The notes below the pieces were generated by a model. It worked only from the letters and a program-made list of their open reading frames with translations. It was not told the origin of the DNA and searched no databases. The position numbers were made by a program, and so were the translations under genes. Positions 27,284-36,490 of a stretch of DNA of 64,000 nucleotides are shown piece after piece (position 1 is the stretch's first letter; every line of letters starts with the position of its first letter). The DNA is taken from the NCBI GenBank assembly GCA_023630585.1, contig CM042556.1, positions 146,001 to 210,000 on the forward strand, written 5' to 3'. The stretch comes from Cranoglanis bouderius (Eukaryota; Chordata; Actinopteri; Siluriformes; Cranoglanididae).

Positions 27284-27550
27284 AAATTGGAGAATACGTT
27301 TAAACGTGTTAAACATCTTTTAATTCGTTACATGAATTGTAACTGGTGAAGAATATTTCGAAACGTTGCAGATTCATCCAATTTACTACACATTCTGGTA
27401 GAAAAGACAGGCACACTTTAAAACTCGTCTCCTTTAAAATGATGCATTGAATCCAAGCATGCGCTTCTGTTTTGTTTTTCATGTTTAAAGTTGATCCATT
27501 ACATTATTCTGGTGGAAAAGTATAATGCTAGTAATGATTGATTCGTTACA
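27284..27550. repeat. Left terminal inverted repeat of Polinton A
   Basis: Starts taaattggagaatacg and ends gattgattcgttaca. It pairs with the right end in reverse: tgtaacgaatcaatcattac at 44065, ctccttt..aaaa, ttggattcaa, ctaccagaatgtgtagtaaat, and ctccaattta at the outer tip. It is about 90 bp shorter than the right repeat because it lacks the palindromic block there. Confidence 0.9.
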
Positions 27551-28020
27551 ATAGTAACATATAACATTATAAATAAGTGAAATTTGTTATATTAGATTGC
27601 ATCACTGATGTGAAAACATACGTTTTTATCGAAAAACACGTTTCCTTTGCTCGCGGACGCTTAAAATTCGCTGTATAGTGCTTTAGGTGCCTGAAGCGCA
27701 CACGTGTATGCACATAGAGGACTGATGAGAAAACATAATGTAACCACACGTTATGACAGATGACTTTCTTCATGTTAAATTTGACTTTTTTTCACATCTT
27801 CACACTTTATTATGACATGATGTATGTTATTGTAAACAATCATATTTCATGTTATTTTAGGTCAGAGACATGTCTAACATATCATAGTAACATATCATGT
27901 TATAAAGAAGTGAAATGTGTTATATTAGATTGCATCACTGAAGTGAAAACATACGTTTTTTAGAAAAACACGTTTCCTTTGCTCGCAGACGCTTGAAATT
28001 CGCTGTGTAGCGCTAGTAGT
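27551..28020 (+). repeat. About 1.5 satellite monomers just inside the left Polinton A repeat
   Basis: Same family as 1-16766: aggtcagagacatgtctaac at about 27858, the poly-T dyad (27950-27970), and the cgcttgaaattcgctgt block. Divergent from the main array. It begins exactly where the terminal repeat ends. Confidence 0.9.
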
Positions 28021-28241
28021 TATAACATACACTTTATGTCAAAAAGTGATTTATGACCCCCCTCACGTTGTGTAATTTATGGACTCGTGAAGGTCCCATG
28101 AACATGTGTAATTTATGACAGTACATTTATGACTTTTTTTCCTGTCCTCTGTCTGTCTGTGTGGAGTTGCATTTCCCAGGTGTGTGCATGTTGAACATTT
28201 CACGAAGTGATAGGTGCTAATGGGATGTGTGTGTGTGTGTG

Positions 28242-28299
<58 letters not shown>

Positions 28300-28847
28300 G
28301 AAAAGCTATTGATTAAATAAACAGCAGTGGTTAGAACACTGGAGACGCAGTACAATACTCAGACGATGTGTGCTCCACGAAGTCCTAAACCATGAATGAC
28401 TGTGTGTGTGTGTGCTAATGGTTTGCTTCTAGGATTTCATACTTTTTCCCCCTACCCCCCTACAGCCCCTGTGTGTGTGTGTGTTTGTGTGACGGTGTGT
28501 TTGTGTGTATGACCTGAATCTAGCGTTTAAACAAACAAATGGTTAAAGAGCTATGGTTTGTATACTTATCTGGTTTTTGTTAGCGCAATTATCTGTTACA
28601 TTGACTGCCCACGTGAACTCCTAAAGACCCTAGAAGCGTAATTACGAACTCTCGTGAATGTCCCATGAACATGTGTGATTTATGACAATACATTTTATGT
28701 CTTTTTTCCTGTTCTCTGTCTGTGTGTGTATGTATGTTAATGAGTTTTTACGGCGCGTTATGTGTGTGTGTGTTGAAACATGGTGGTTAAATAGGATGAT
28801 TAAATAGTCCTTGTTATAACTTGAAGACGCACTGCAAAGCTCACACG
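28021..28847 (+). repeat. Duplicated 5' region with (GT)n microsatellites
   Basis: Two imperfect direct copies, about 28075-28400 and 28640-28890, share tcccatgaacatgtgt, tttatgacaatacattttatg, gaagacgca and gctccac..actcctaaa. A (GT)n tract occupies 28225-28298, with shorter tracts near 28400, 28470 and 28730. The downstream copy leads into the start of the ORF at 28848; the upstream copy has an ATG at 28366 followed after eight codons by a stop. No other gene is seen in this stretch. Confidence 0.75.
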
Positions 28848-29129
28848 ATGGCTGCTCCACAAACTCCTAAAACCGGTAGAAGTTCGCCGTCTGCCGCAAC
28901 ACCTAGAATTGGTGTTGAACTGAGTAAGGAAATAACTTATGCGCCACGGAAAAAACAAAACGTTAGTTTAACAAAGTTTCGTCATAATGATGTGAATGTC
29001 GTGAAGGCATTAAAACCGAATTTCAGTTTCAACAACCATAGTATTATTTTAGGCCTGCATTCTGTTGTTTTCAACAGTACAATAAAATCAAAAGTCAACA
29101 AAACGATGAGAGATGTGTATATATTATAA
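28848..29129 (+). CDS. Small basic Polinton ORF, unknown function
   Basis: 93 codons if started at MAAPQTPKTG (28848); an in-frame ATG lies 27 bp upstream at 28821. The internal ATG is preferred because the duplicated upstream copy aligns at this point. The N-terminal half is Pro/Ser/Thr-rich and basic, with a KKQN cluster; the C-terminal half (HSIILGLHSVVFN) is hydrophobic. No family recognised. It is the first gene inside the left end of Polinton A, a position where these elements often carry lineage-specific genes. Confidence 0.5.
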   Translation: MAAPQTPKTGRSSPSAATPRIGVELSKEITYAPRKKQNVSLTKFRHNDVNVVKALKPNFSFNNHSIILGLHSVVFNSTIKSKVNKTMRDVYIL

Positions 29130-29268
29130 GGAATTTGTTCTTATAATAAATTGTTTCGTTCGGAGCAGGGCGTTACCACGTCCGAAGAACGGTTCTTAAG
29201 TCTGCCCCCGCATCACAACAACGATTAAAAATGCCTGCAGATCGGTACATTCACTACACACATGCACA

Positions 29269-29940
29269 ATGTCTCAAGAATCTACATCTGTCTGTTGTTA
29301 CAGCGATACGCCTGAGACCGCCCCGGCGGATCCTGATGATAATGCAACATCACTGGAACCACACCCCCAGACTTACGACAACAGTTGGTTAGATAAGTTT
29401 TGCATGGATTTGGGGTATCATAATATGACGTTTCTTTCATCCCCATATGGTAGCACTGGAACGATAGCCAGGTCAGCGGCCTATGCAGGATTCGACGACA
29501 CAGATGGCTGCACTCGCTCTGACGGCTTCAAAATCATAAAAGCAATAGTTGTGGTACTTCTCGAATATTTAGTAAACAGAAAGCAGAAGGAGTTGTGTTT
29601 GGGTTGTGAAGTGGATCATCCGAGTCAACTTAGACATTCCTGTCTGTTCGAGCCTGATGCCTATTTTTTCGACGGCTACTTTGAGGAACTGTCACGTAAT
29701 CTGATTAAACCGGGGCTTAAACACATCATAGCCCAAGCATTGAGCCGGTGTGGTTTTAGGCGACACCCCGAGAGAATTCAAGGTACTGTTGACGGTATTT
29801 TACACGAATTGCGGGAGGAAGTTTACATCGGGGAGAAGCTTCGTGAAGTCCATGAGAAAATTGTGGATACCAGCAACGAACAAATTGTCTACGACGCCAT
29901 GGACGGGTGGAAGGGCATCCCGCAAACATCTCATGTGTGA
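29269..29940 (+). CDS. Polinton A accessory protein with a Cys/His cluster, unknown function
   Basis: 223 codons, uninterrupted and of normal complexity in a region where most genes are broken. Begins MSQESTSVCCYSD; an acidic Pro-rich N-terminus (residues 1-45) is followed by a folded-looking domain. Residues about 110-130 hold CLGCEVDHPSQLRHSC, a C-x2-C-x3-H-x5-H-x-C arrangement compatible with zinc binding. The C-terminal part (about 150-215) is predicted helical. The frame ends at a TGA 20 bp before a likely frameshift. Lies between the first small ORF and the integrase, same strand. I do not recognise the family; a DNA-binding or regulatory early protein is a guess. Confidence 0.65.
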   Translation: MSQESTSVCCYSDTPETAPADPDDNATSLEPHPQTYDNSWLDKFCMDLGYHNMTFLSSPYGSTGTIARSAAYAGFDDTDGCTRSDGFKIIKAIVVVLLEYLVNRKQKELCLGCEVDHPSQLRHSCLFEPDAYFFDGYFEELSRNLIKPGLKHIIAQALSRCGFRRHPERIQGTVDGILHELREEVYIGEKLREVHEKIVDTSNEQIVYDAMDGWKGIPQTSHV

Positions 29941-29959
29941 TACTGAAATGGGGAACACG

Positions 29960-30420
29960 TGGTGTACAACCGGTCTGGCAAAGTACCTATTTAAATGACG
30001 TATTAGATGTGAGATTATCAACTTGTTGTATAAGATCATTAATGATGATGTTGTTGTGTCTATTGATGTAAACGATTGTGTCGTTGACCCAAAACGTTTA
30101 ACAAAACTCAAGAAACAAATATGTGATGTGAGAGGAATGTCGAATGTGTGGACGATATGATGCATATGTGTATTAATGCGGGCGAGCCGGTTTGTACAAC
30201 TATCAGAAAAATACTAGACCTGATGACTGAATGTGGCAGTAGTATTAGAATTGCTGACATAATGTGTATGTGTGCTTATGTGACTGATTTATGCATAATG
30301 TTATCAAGAAAAGAAGAAAATGATGTTTGTGAAATCGTCTAAACATTTGTTGATTACATTGTCGAGAAAAACAGTGTAATGTGTATAAAATTTCTACAGC
30401 ACCTTGATGCTGTATGATGA
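29960..30420 (+). pseudogene. Small helical Cys/Met-rich ORF(s), unknown
   Basis: 30148-30342 is a 64-codon frame (MDDMMHMCINAGEPVCTT...). Similar protein-like sequence lies upstream in another frame (about 30000-30155, DDVVVSIDVNDCVVDPKRL) and downstream after the stop (about 30343-30415), suggesting one broken gene of about 140-150 codons. Composition is helical with alternating hydrophobics and many Cys/Met. A block GSSIRIADIMCMCAYVTDL loosely resembles the BH1 helix pattern of Bcl-2-like proteins, but this is weak and untested. Confidence 0.4.
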
Positions 30421-30495
30421 TGATTTCTTTTACCGAAATAAATTCTCAAACATTTAAAACACGTGTTATTCTTTTGTGGAGTCTGAATCGTCAAC

Positions 30496-31158
30496 ATGTC
30501 CGAAGAAATGAAAACAATTTATTACAACCCTTCTAATCCGGGGTCTTTAGGAGGTAAAAAATGTTTAAAAGATGGTGTTTTAAAAGAAACGGGTATTCAC
30601 TTAAACGATAAACAAGTTTTGGACTGGCTGGCCGGAGAGGAGGCGTACATGCTACACAGAAATCCTCATTTGAATTTCAAAAGGAATCGCGTTTTTGTCT
30701 ATGGTATTGATATGCAGTTCCAGGCTGATCTAGTTGACATGTCTGCATACGCTGCGGAAAATGACAATAACTGTTTTCTGTTGATGTGTATAGATCTGTT
30801 TAGTAAATATGCATGGACGCATTTATTAAAACATAAATCAGGAATCGAGATAACTAAAGCTTTCAAATCTATACTGAAGGAAGGTTGTGTCCCACGCAAA
30901 TTACGGACAGACAACGGAAAGGAGTTTTTTAATAAACATTTTCAAAGCATGACAAAAAAGTACAATATCATACATTTTGCATCCGGCACAGAATTAAAAG
31001 CATGTGTCATTGAGCGGTTTAATAGAACCTTAAAAGGTAGCATGTGGAGATATTTAACAGCAACTAATTCCAAACGCTATGTAAGATGTGCTTCAAGATA
31101 TCACAGATGGGTACAATGTGAGTTTTCACCATAGCATTAAGATGAGACCGGTTGATGT
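30496..31158 (+). pseudogene. Polinton integrase, catalytic half (broken)
   Basis: Retroviral-type DDE integrase of Polintons. ATG at 30496. Catalytic residues: Asp in QADLVDM, Asp in LRTDNGKEFFN and Glu in CVIERFNRT, with normal spacing. The first frame ends at 31134 after a 1-nt shift near 31080; the true frame continues (QDITDGYNVSFHHSIKM) to the GATGT target site at 31154-31158, where an LTR element is inserted. The C-terminal part resumes at 36037. Integrase would join element ends to target DNA. Both the frameshift and the insertion abolish a normal product. Confidence 0.93.
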
Positions 31159-32064
31159 TGTTACGACGCTGGGGTTAAGAGGGAGACAGGATGCACTCGC
31201 AGGGGAAAGTGGTCAGTTTATTAGGTACAAACAAAAGGGCACATTCAAAAGTGATGGGACAACAACACAATAAATACAGAGACAAGCACGTCACTTTTCC
31301 AAAAAGGGGTTAGCCACAGATGAGAACACTTACAGGGCAAAAACCCAGAAAATCATGAAACAGTAGTCCAAAGGCTCACAGGGTAAAAATCCAGCAAATC
31401 ATGAAACAGGAATCCAAAGGCTTACAGGGCAAAAATTCAGAAAATCATGAAACAGGAATCCAAAGGCTTACAGGGCAAAAATCTAGGAAGTAGCGAGACA
31501 TACATTCAGGAACACGGGAACGCCGGGTAAACAAAAACTTAAGAACTAGCGCAAGGACCAGGGAACACCTGGTAAACAAAAACATAGGAAAAACTATGAA
31601 GCTTTAGCTTCCTCGCTACCTATCATTATCATCAGGAACATATAGTTACGTTTAGCTATCACGAGTCACTTTCAGTTAGTCTAAATCAATACTCCGCAAT
31701 CAAGTGGACAAAAGTAGGGGTTTTAGTAACAAAGGTAATCAAAAGCAAACGAGAAGAAACGCACGACACCTGGAAACAATAATCAGACAATAACGAGAGA
31801 ACCAATGACAGAACATGGGATGAAACAATATGACACAAACCCAACAGACCAATAAGGAAGTGGGGGAAGAGACATGATGTAAACAAAAACAGAGGAGCAC
31901 ATGGTAAACAAAACCAGAGTCTTTGTGAATGGAATGTCCAGCGGAGAATTTTTTAATAGCGCTAGAAATGCTGCTCCGTAGCAGAGCAGCGATTTATGCT
32001 GCTCCTTCCCAGAGCAGCGATTTATGCTGCTCCTTCCCGGAGCAGCGATTGGCGAGAGCTAACA
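31159..32064 (-). repeat. 3' LTR of the zinc-finger LTR element (906 bp)
   Basis: Starts tgttacgacgctgggg and ends gagagctaaca on the + strand. Same sequence as 34832-36036 except for about three copies, rather than about ten, of a 46-47-bp minisatellite (aggcttacagggcaaaaatc ... catgaaacag). Just inside its end is a short direct repeat built on ctgctccttcccggagcagc. Confidence 0.88.
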
Positions 32065-32372
32065 GAGCTGCCCCCCCCAAGGCGCGGCTCCCGAAGCGCT
32101 GCAAGTTTTGTCTGTTCTGGCGGACCCGGGCCCCTGGGCAGGATTGGCACATCTGCCCCCCTGGACCCGAGGCTGGTGCAGTTCAATGTCCCGCAGCCAG
32201 AGCCGAATGTGTCGTGTTGTGGACGAGAACTTGGACGAGAACTTGGACGAGAACTTGGACGAGAACTTGGACGGATGCTTGGCCTGGAGCTTGGCCTGGA
32301 TCTCGGAGCTGCGCGTGACCTAAAGCTTGGCCTGGATCTCGGAGCTGCGCGTGACCTGGAGCTTGGCCTGGG

Positions 32373-34439
32373 TCACGGAGCTGCGCGTGACCTGATGCTT
32401 GGCCTGGATCTCGGAGCTGCGCATGACCTGGAGCTTGGCCTGGGTCGCGGAGCTACGCGTGACCTGTTGCTTGGCCTGGATCTCCGAGCTGCGCGTGACC
32501 TGGCGCTCTGTCTGGAACCCGGACTGGAACCAGGACTGGACTCCGATTCAGCTCCTGGATGAGGGACAGGCACAGAGACAGACTGGGAAACAGACTGGGG
32601 AATGGGACAGAATATAGGACAGAGGATGGGACAGAGAACTGGGTATGGAACTGGAAAGAGAATTAGATTAGATCCAGAACCATAAACAAATTCAAAAACG
32701 TGGTTGGAAACAGGGCTGGAAATCAAATTGGAGACAGTGGAGGAGACAGTGGAGGAGACAGTGGAGTGAGTTGGGTTGGAATCGGAGCTGAAAACGGAAC
32801 TGGGAGTTAGATCAGCCTCCGAACTGAGAATGAGACCCAAGACAGCATTGGAGATTGAGCTGGAGACAGAGGAAGGGACAGGGCTGGAGACAGAGGAGGA
32901 GACAGGGCTGGAGACAGAGGAGGAGACAGGGCTGGAGTCAGAGGAGTGAGCTGGGTTAGAAGCGGAGCTGGGAGTGAAATCACCCTCTGAACTGAGAAGG
33001 AGGGCTAACACCCATCCCGAAATCAAACCTATGTAGCCATCATAGAGATCAGGAACTGAACTTGGAACATGGTCGGAACTTGGGCTTGGACTTGCAACTG
33101 GACTAGGAACTCGACTGGGACTGGGAACAGGACTGGGAACAGGATTGGGAGCAGGACTGGGAACCGGACTGAGAACCGGATTAGGAAATGGCCTTTGAAT
33201 AGGGCAGAAATCTGGACATGGACTTAGACTAGGGCAGGAACCTGGACATGGACTTGGATATGGACTAGGATTAGGGCAGGAACCTGGACATGGACTTGGA
33301 TTAGGATTAGGGCAGGAACCTGGACATGGACTTGGACATGGACTAGGATTAGGGCAGGAACCTGGACATGGACATGGATTAGGACTAGGGCAGGAACCTG
33401 GACATGGACTTGGACAGGAACCTGAACATGGACTCAATTTTGATTTAAAACATAGGCTAGGACTTGGAATGGAGGTCATCCCATGGACCTCAGATAGGGA
33501 CTGGGCTTGAGAAGAGGCCATCCCGTGGGCCTCTGACTTGAACGTGACTTTGGAGGAGGTCAACCCGTGGACCTCTGACATGAATTGGACAGGAGTGGAG
33601 GTTTCTTCTAGAACCTCTGGCAAGACTGTGGCTTGGGCGGAGGTTTTCTCGTGGACCTCCAATATGAGCAGACCAGGAGAGGAGGTTTCCTCTTGATTCT
33701 CGGGCTGGAACTCGGTGCTGGAGGTCGCCACGTTAACCTCCTTGAGCAGCTCCGCTGTGGAGACCTTCTGCTGGGCCTCCGGCTGGAGCTCGGGGCTGGA
33801 GGTTTTCTCGTGGACCTCCGATACGAGCAGGCCAGGAGAGGAGGTTTCCTCTTGATTCTCTGGCTGCTGCTTGGGGCTGGAGGTCACCATGTTAACCTCC
33901 AGTTGTAGCTCCCTTGAGGAGACTTCCTGCTGGGTCTCCGGCTGGAGCTCGGGGCTGGAGGTCGCCATGTTAACCTCCAGTTGTAGCTCCCTTGAGGAGA
34001 CTTCCTGCTGGGTCTCCGGCTGGAGCTCGGGGCTGGAGGTCGCCATGTTAACCTCCAGTTGTAGCTCCCTTGAGGAGACTTCCTGCTGGGTCTCCGGCTG
34101 GAGCTCGGGGCTGGAGGTCGCCATGTTAACCTCCAGTTGTAGCTCCCTTGAGGAGACCTCCTGCTGGGTCTCCTGCTGGAGCTCTGAGGGTGCCTGCCGG
34201 TGGAGCCGCTTATGCAACCACCAGCTGCCCTTGAAACAGCTTTGGAAGCAGAAGTAGCTGCTCCTTACTCCTTGGTTCCTGCAGGTGGGGCACTGCAGGA
34301 TGGCTGGTCGGGTGCATCCCTCGGTGGAACACTCCTGGTTTTGGGGATGAGAGGTGCAGGCCGCCACGTTAGCCCGCTTACTCCCATAATGTTCCAGGAA
34401 AGAGTGACTAGGTCGGTCGCCCAGACAGTCCTTCCCCAA
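32373..34439 (-). CDS. 688-codon protein: METAP1-type C6H2 zinc finger plus long tandem repeats
   Basis: Uninterrupted frame from 34439 to 32373. Residues 37-80 form a zinc finger with spacing C-x4-C-x7-C-x2-C-x10-C-x3-C-x7-H-x3-H, and the motifs LQCPTC and CFKGSW. This spacing and these residues match the N-terminal C6H2 finger of methionine aminopeptidase 1 (established family knowledge), which in METAP1 helps ribosome association. The aminopeptidase domain is absent. Then come four near-identical 26-residue units (ELQPETQQEVSSRELQLEVN core), variant units, a Cys-Pro-Gly-Ser repeat block (PCPGSCPNPSP type), Ser/Val/Pro repeats and an Arg/Ser/Pro tail. The start may be further upstream, in the Gag-like segment at 34440-34700, which is in another frame. 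Function unknown; possible replacement of a Gag zinc knuckle. Confidence 0.7.
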   Translation of the reverse strand: MGKDCLGDRPSHSFLEHYGSKRANVAACTSHPQNQECSTEGCTRPAILQCPTCRNQGVRSSYFCFQSCFKGSWWLHKRLHRQAPSELQQETQQEVSSRELQLEVNMATSSPELQPETQQEVSSRELQLEVNMATSSPELQPETQQEVSSRELQLEVNMATSSPELQPETQQEVSSRELQLEVNMVTSSPKQQPENQEETSSPGLLVSEVHEKTSSPELQPEAQQKVSTAELLKEVNVATSSTEFQPENQEETSSPGLLILEVHEKTSAQATVLPEVLEETSTPVQFMSEVHGLTSSKVTFKSEAHGMASSQAQSLSEVHGMTSIPSPSLCFKSKLSPCSGSCPSPCPGSCPSPNPCPCPGSCPNPSPCPSPCPGSCPNPNPSPCPGSCPNPSPYPSPCPGSCPSLSPCPDFCPIQRPFPNPVLSPVPSPAPNPVPSPVPSPSRVPSPVASPSPSSDHVPSSVPDLYDGYIGLISGWVLALLLSSEGDFTPSSASNPAHSSDSSPVSSSVSSPVSSSVSSPVPSSVSSSISNAVLGLILSSEADLTPSSVFSSDSNPTHSTVSSTVSSTVSNLISSPVSNHVFEFVYGSGSNLILFPVPYPVLCPILCPIFCPIPQSVSQSVSVPVPHPGAESESSPGSSPGSRQSARSRAARRSRPSNRSRVAPRPRPSSRSCAAPRSRPSIRSRAAP

Positions 34440-34831
34440 AAAGGTCCTGAGGTCGGGTTAGAAGTCTGGGCTTCCGAACACCTGGACCAGTAGATCCACA
34501 AAGCCCGAAACTGTCTTGAGTTTCATGGATCCACTGGCAAGGTGAAGCTCCGCCCATTGGCGAGCGGAGCTGACCAAACGAGAGAGGAGGAACCCTACCC
34601 ACTGTTCCTCGTCGGGCTTGGGGTCCTCCAAACTCAGGAAATAGATTGGTGCCTTCAAACAGAAGCATTGTGGCCAGGTGGAAAAGCCGTCATACTCGTC
34701 GGGGGGATAAACAAAGGTCCATTGGGGAAAAAAAAATTAATTGTATGCAGGCATTTGAAATGTGGCGTGGCGTGGCATGGCGTGGTGTGCCCTCACTTTC
34801 CCCGCTGCGTCCATTTTTTGGCGGAGTATTC
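34440..34831 (-). pseudogene. Gag-like 5' coding segment of the LTR element (frameshifted)
   Basis: Translation of 34658-34458 gives EDPKPDEEQWVGFLLSRL, SSARQWAELHLASGS and SGFVDLLVQVFGSPDF, the pattern of a gypsy-type capsid region (R/QWA.....S, then F...L...F). An ATGGACGCAGCGGGGAAA start-like context lies at about 34813-34796, right after the LTR, corresponding to atggatgcagcggggaaa in the copies near 52759 and 55155. Stops and frame changes separate this start, the capsid-like part and the zinc-finger ORF. Confidence 0.6.
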
Positions 34832-36036
34832 TGTTACGACACTGGGGTTAAGAGGGAGACAGGATGCACTCGCAGGGGAAAGTGGTCAGTTTATTAGGTA
34901 CAAACAAAAGAGCACATTCAAAAGTGATGGGACAACAACACAATAAATACAGAGACAAGCATGTCACTTTTCCAAAAAGGGGTTAGCCACAGATGAGAAC
35001 ACTTACAGGGCAAAAACCCAGAAAATCATGAAACAGTAATCCAAAGGCTTTCAGGGCAAAAATCCAGGAAATCATGAAATAGTAATTCAAAGACTTACAA
35101 GTCAAAAATCCCAGAAATCATGAAACAGTAGTCCAAAGGCTCACAGGGTAAAAATCCAGGAAATCATGAAACAGTAATCCAAAGGCTTACAGGGCAAAAA
35201 TCCAGAAAATCATGAAACAGGAATCCAAAGGCTTACAGGGCAAAATTCCAGAAAATCATGAAACAGTAATCCAAAGGCTTACAGGGCAAAAATCCAGAAA
35301 ATCATGAAACAGGAATCCAAAGGCTTACAGGGCAAAATTCCAGAACATCATGAAACAGTAATCCAAAGGCTTACAGGGCAAAAATCCAGAAAATCATGAA
35401 ACAGGAATCCAAAGGCTTACAGGGCAAAATTCCAGAACATCATGAAACAGTAATCCAAAGGCTTACAGGGCAAAAATCCAGGAAGTAGCGAGACATACAT
35501 TCAGGGACCCGGGAACGCCGGGTAAACAAAAACTTAAGAACTAGCGCAAGGACCAGGGAACACCTGGTAAACAAAAACATAGGAAAAACTATGAAGCTTT
35601 AGCTTCCTCGATACCTATCATTATCATCAGGAACATATAGTTACATTTAGCTATCATGAGTCACTTTCAGTTATTCTAAATCAATACTCCACGATCAAGT
35701 GGACAAAAATAGGGGTTTTAGTAACAAAGGTAATCAAAAGCAAACGAGAAGAAACGCACGACACCTGGAAACAATAATCAGACAATAACAAGAGAACCAA
35801 TGACAGAACATGGGAGGAAACAATATGACACAAACCCAACGGACCAATAAGGAAACGGGGGAAGAGACATGACGTAAACAAAAACAGAAGAGCACATGGC
35901 AACGTAAACAAAACCAGAGTCTTTGTGAATGGAATGTCCAGCGGAGAGTTTTTTAATAGCGCTAGAAATGCTGCTCCTTCCCGGAGCAGCGATTTATGCT
36001 GCTCCTTCCCGGAGCAGCGATTGGCGAGAGCTAACA
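34832..36036 (-). repeat. 5' LTR of the zinc-finger LTR element (1205 bp)
   Basis: Same ends as 31159-32064 but about 300 bp longer, accounted for by about ten minisatellite units of 46-47 bp between 34995 and 35480. Ends gagagctaaca at 36036, followed by the GATGT target duplication and integrase coding sequence. Confidence 0.88.
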
Positions 36037-36444
36037 GATGTGAACAGAGATAACGAGTCTGTGGTGTTTCATAATCTGTATGGGTCTAGTGGAGCTTGCT
36101 GTGCAAAACCCAATTTTAAATATAAAATTGGTGATGTTAGAATTTCTAAAGTAAGAGGGGTATTCATAAAAGGGTATGAGGAAAACTATACGCATGAATT
36201 TTTCACCATAACGGAATGTGTACCTCGCGACCCGCCAGTCTACAGGCTATGCGATTACAACAGCGATGTTATCGATGGAGTCTTTTATGAAGAGGAAATA
36301 CAAAAAATAATTGTGAACAAAAACAAGGCGTTTAAAGTGGAAAAAATTTTAGACAAGAAGAAACAAGGTCGGAAAACATTAGTGCTGGTTCGATGGCTCA
36401 CGTGGATCGACCAGAAAGATTTGGTCGATGTGCAGAAACCATAA
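36037..36444 (+). pseudogene. Polinton integrase, C-terminal part with chromodomain
   Basis: Protein-like sequence resumes directly after the LTR element. It contains the integrase C-terminal SH3-like region (KIGDVRISKVRGVFIKGYEE, YEEEIQKI) and a chromodomain-like end (FKVEKILDKKKQGRKTLVLV, VRWLTW), as in chromodomain integrases of vertebrate Polintons. Ends at a TAA at about 36444. Inactive because it is cut off from the catalytic half. Confidence 0.9.
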
Positions 36445-36490
36445 AAAGAAAAGACCAACAAGTGTCCAGCGCACACTCGTAAAAACAGCC

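Larger units (their letters stand above)
31159..36036 (-). mobile_element. Non-autonomous LTR retroelement carrying a METAP1-like zinc finger
   Basis: 4.88-kb insertion in integrase, flanked by GATGT (31154-31158 and 36037-36041), a 5-bp target duplication. LTRs are 31159-32064 and 34832-36036, with TGTTAC/GTAACA-type ends. Orientation is minus: the Gag-like and zinc-finger coding sequence reads from 34831 toward 32065, and a G-rich polypurine-type run (ccccccccaagg on the + strand, 32072-32083) abuts the downstream LTR. No protease, RT, RNase H or integrase sequence is present. The tRNA-type TGG primer site next to the 5' LTR is not evident, so self-priming as in Tf1/sushi-type gypsy elements is possible. 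Confidence 0.88.

Noticed and set aside
28225..28298. (GT)n as a possible Z-DNA or regulatory element
   Set aside because: Ordinary vertebrate microsatellite; nothing in the sequence supports a specific function.
31929..32617. + strand repeat frames (WTRTWTRTW, ELGRELGRELG, LAWISELRVT types)
   Set aside because: Antisense of the C-terminal repeats of the 688-codon minus-strand ORF; short-unit repeats leave all frames open. The minus frame is preferred because it is joined to the zinc finger.
34995..35480. CRISPR-like array, because of regular 46-47-bp spacing in the LTR
   Set aside because: Whole units repeat, with no distinction between constant repeats and unique spacers, in eukaryotic LTR DNA; it is a minisatellite.
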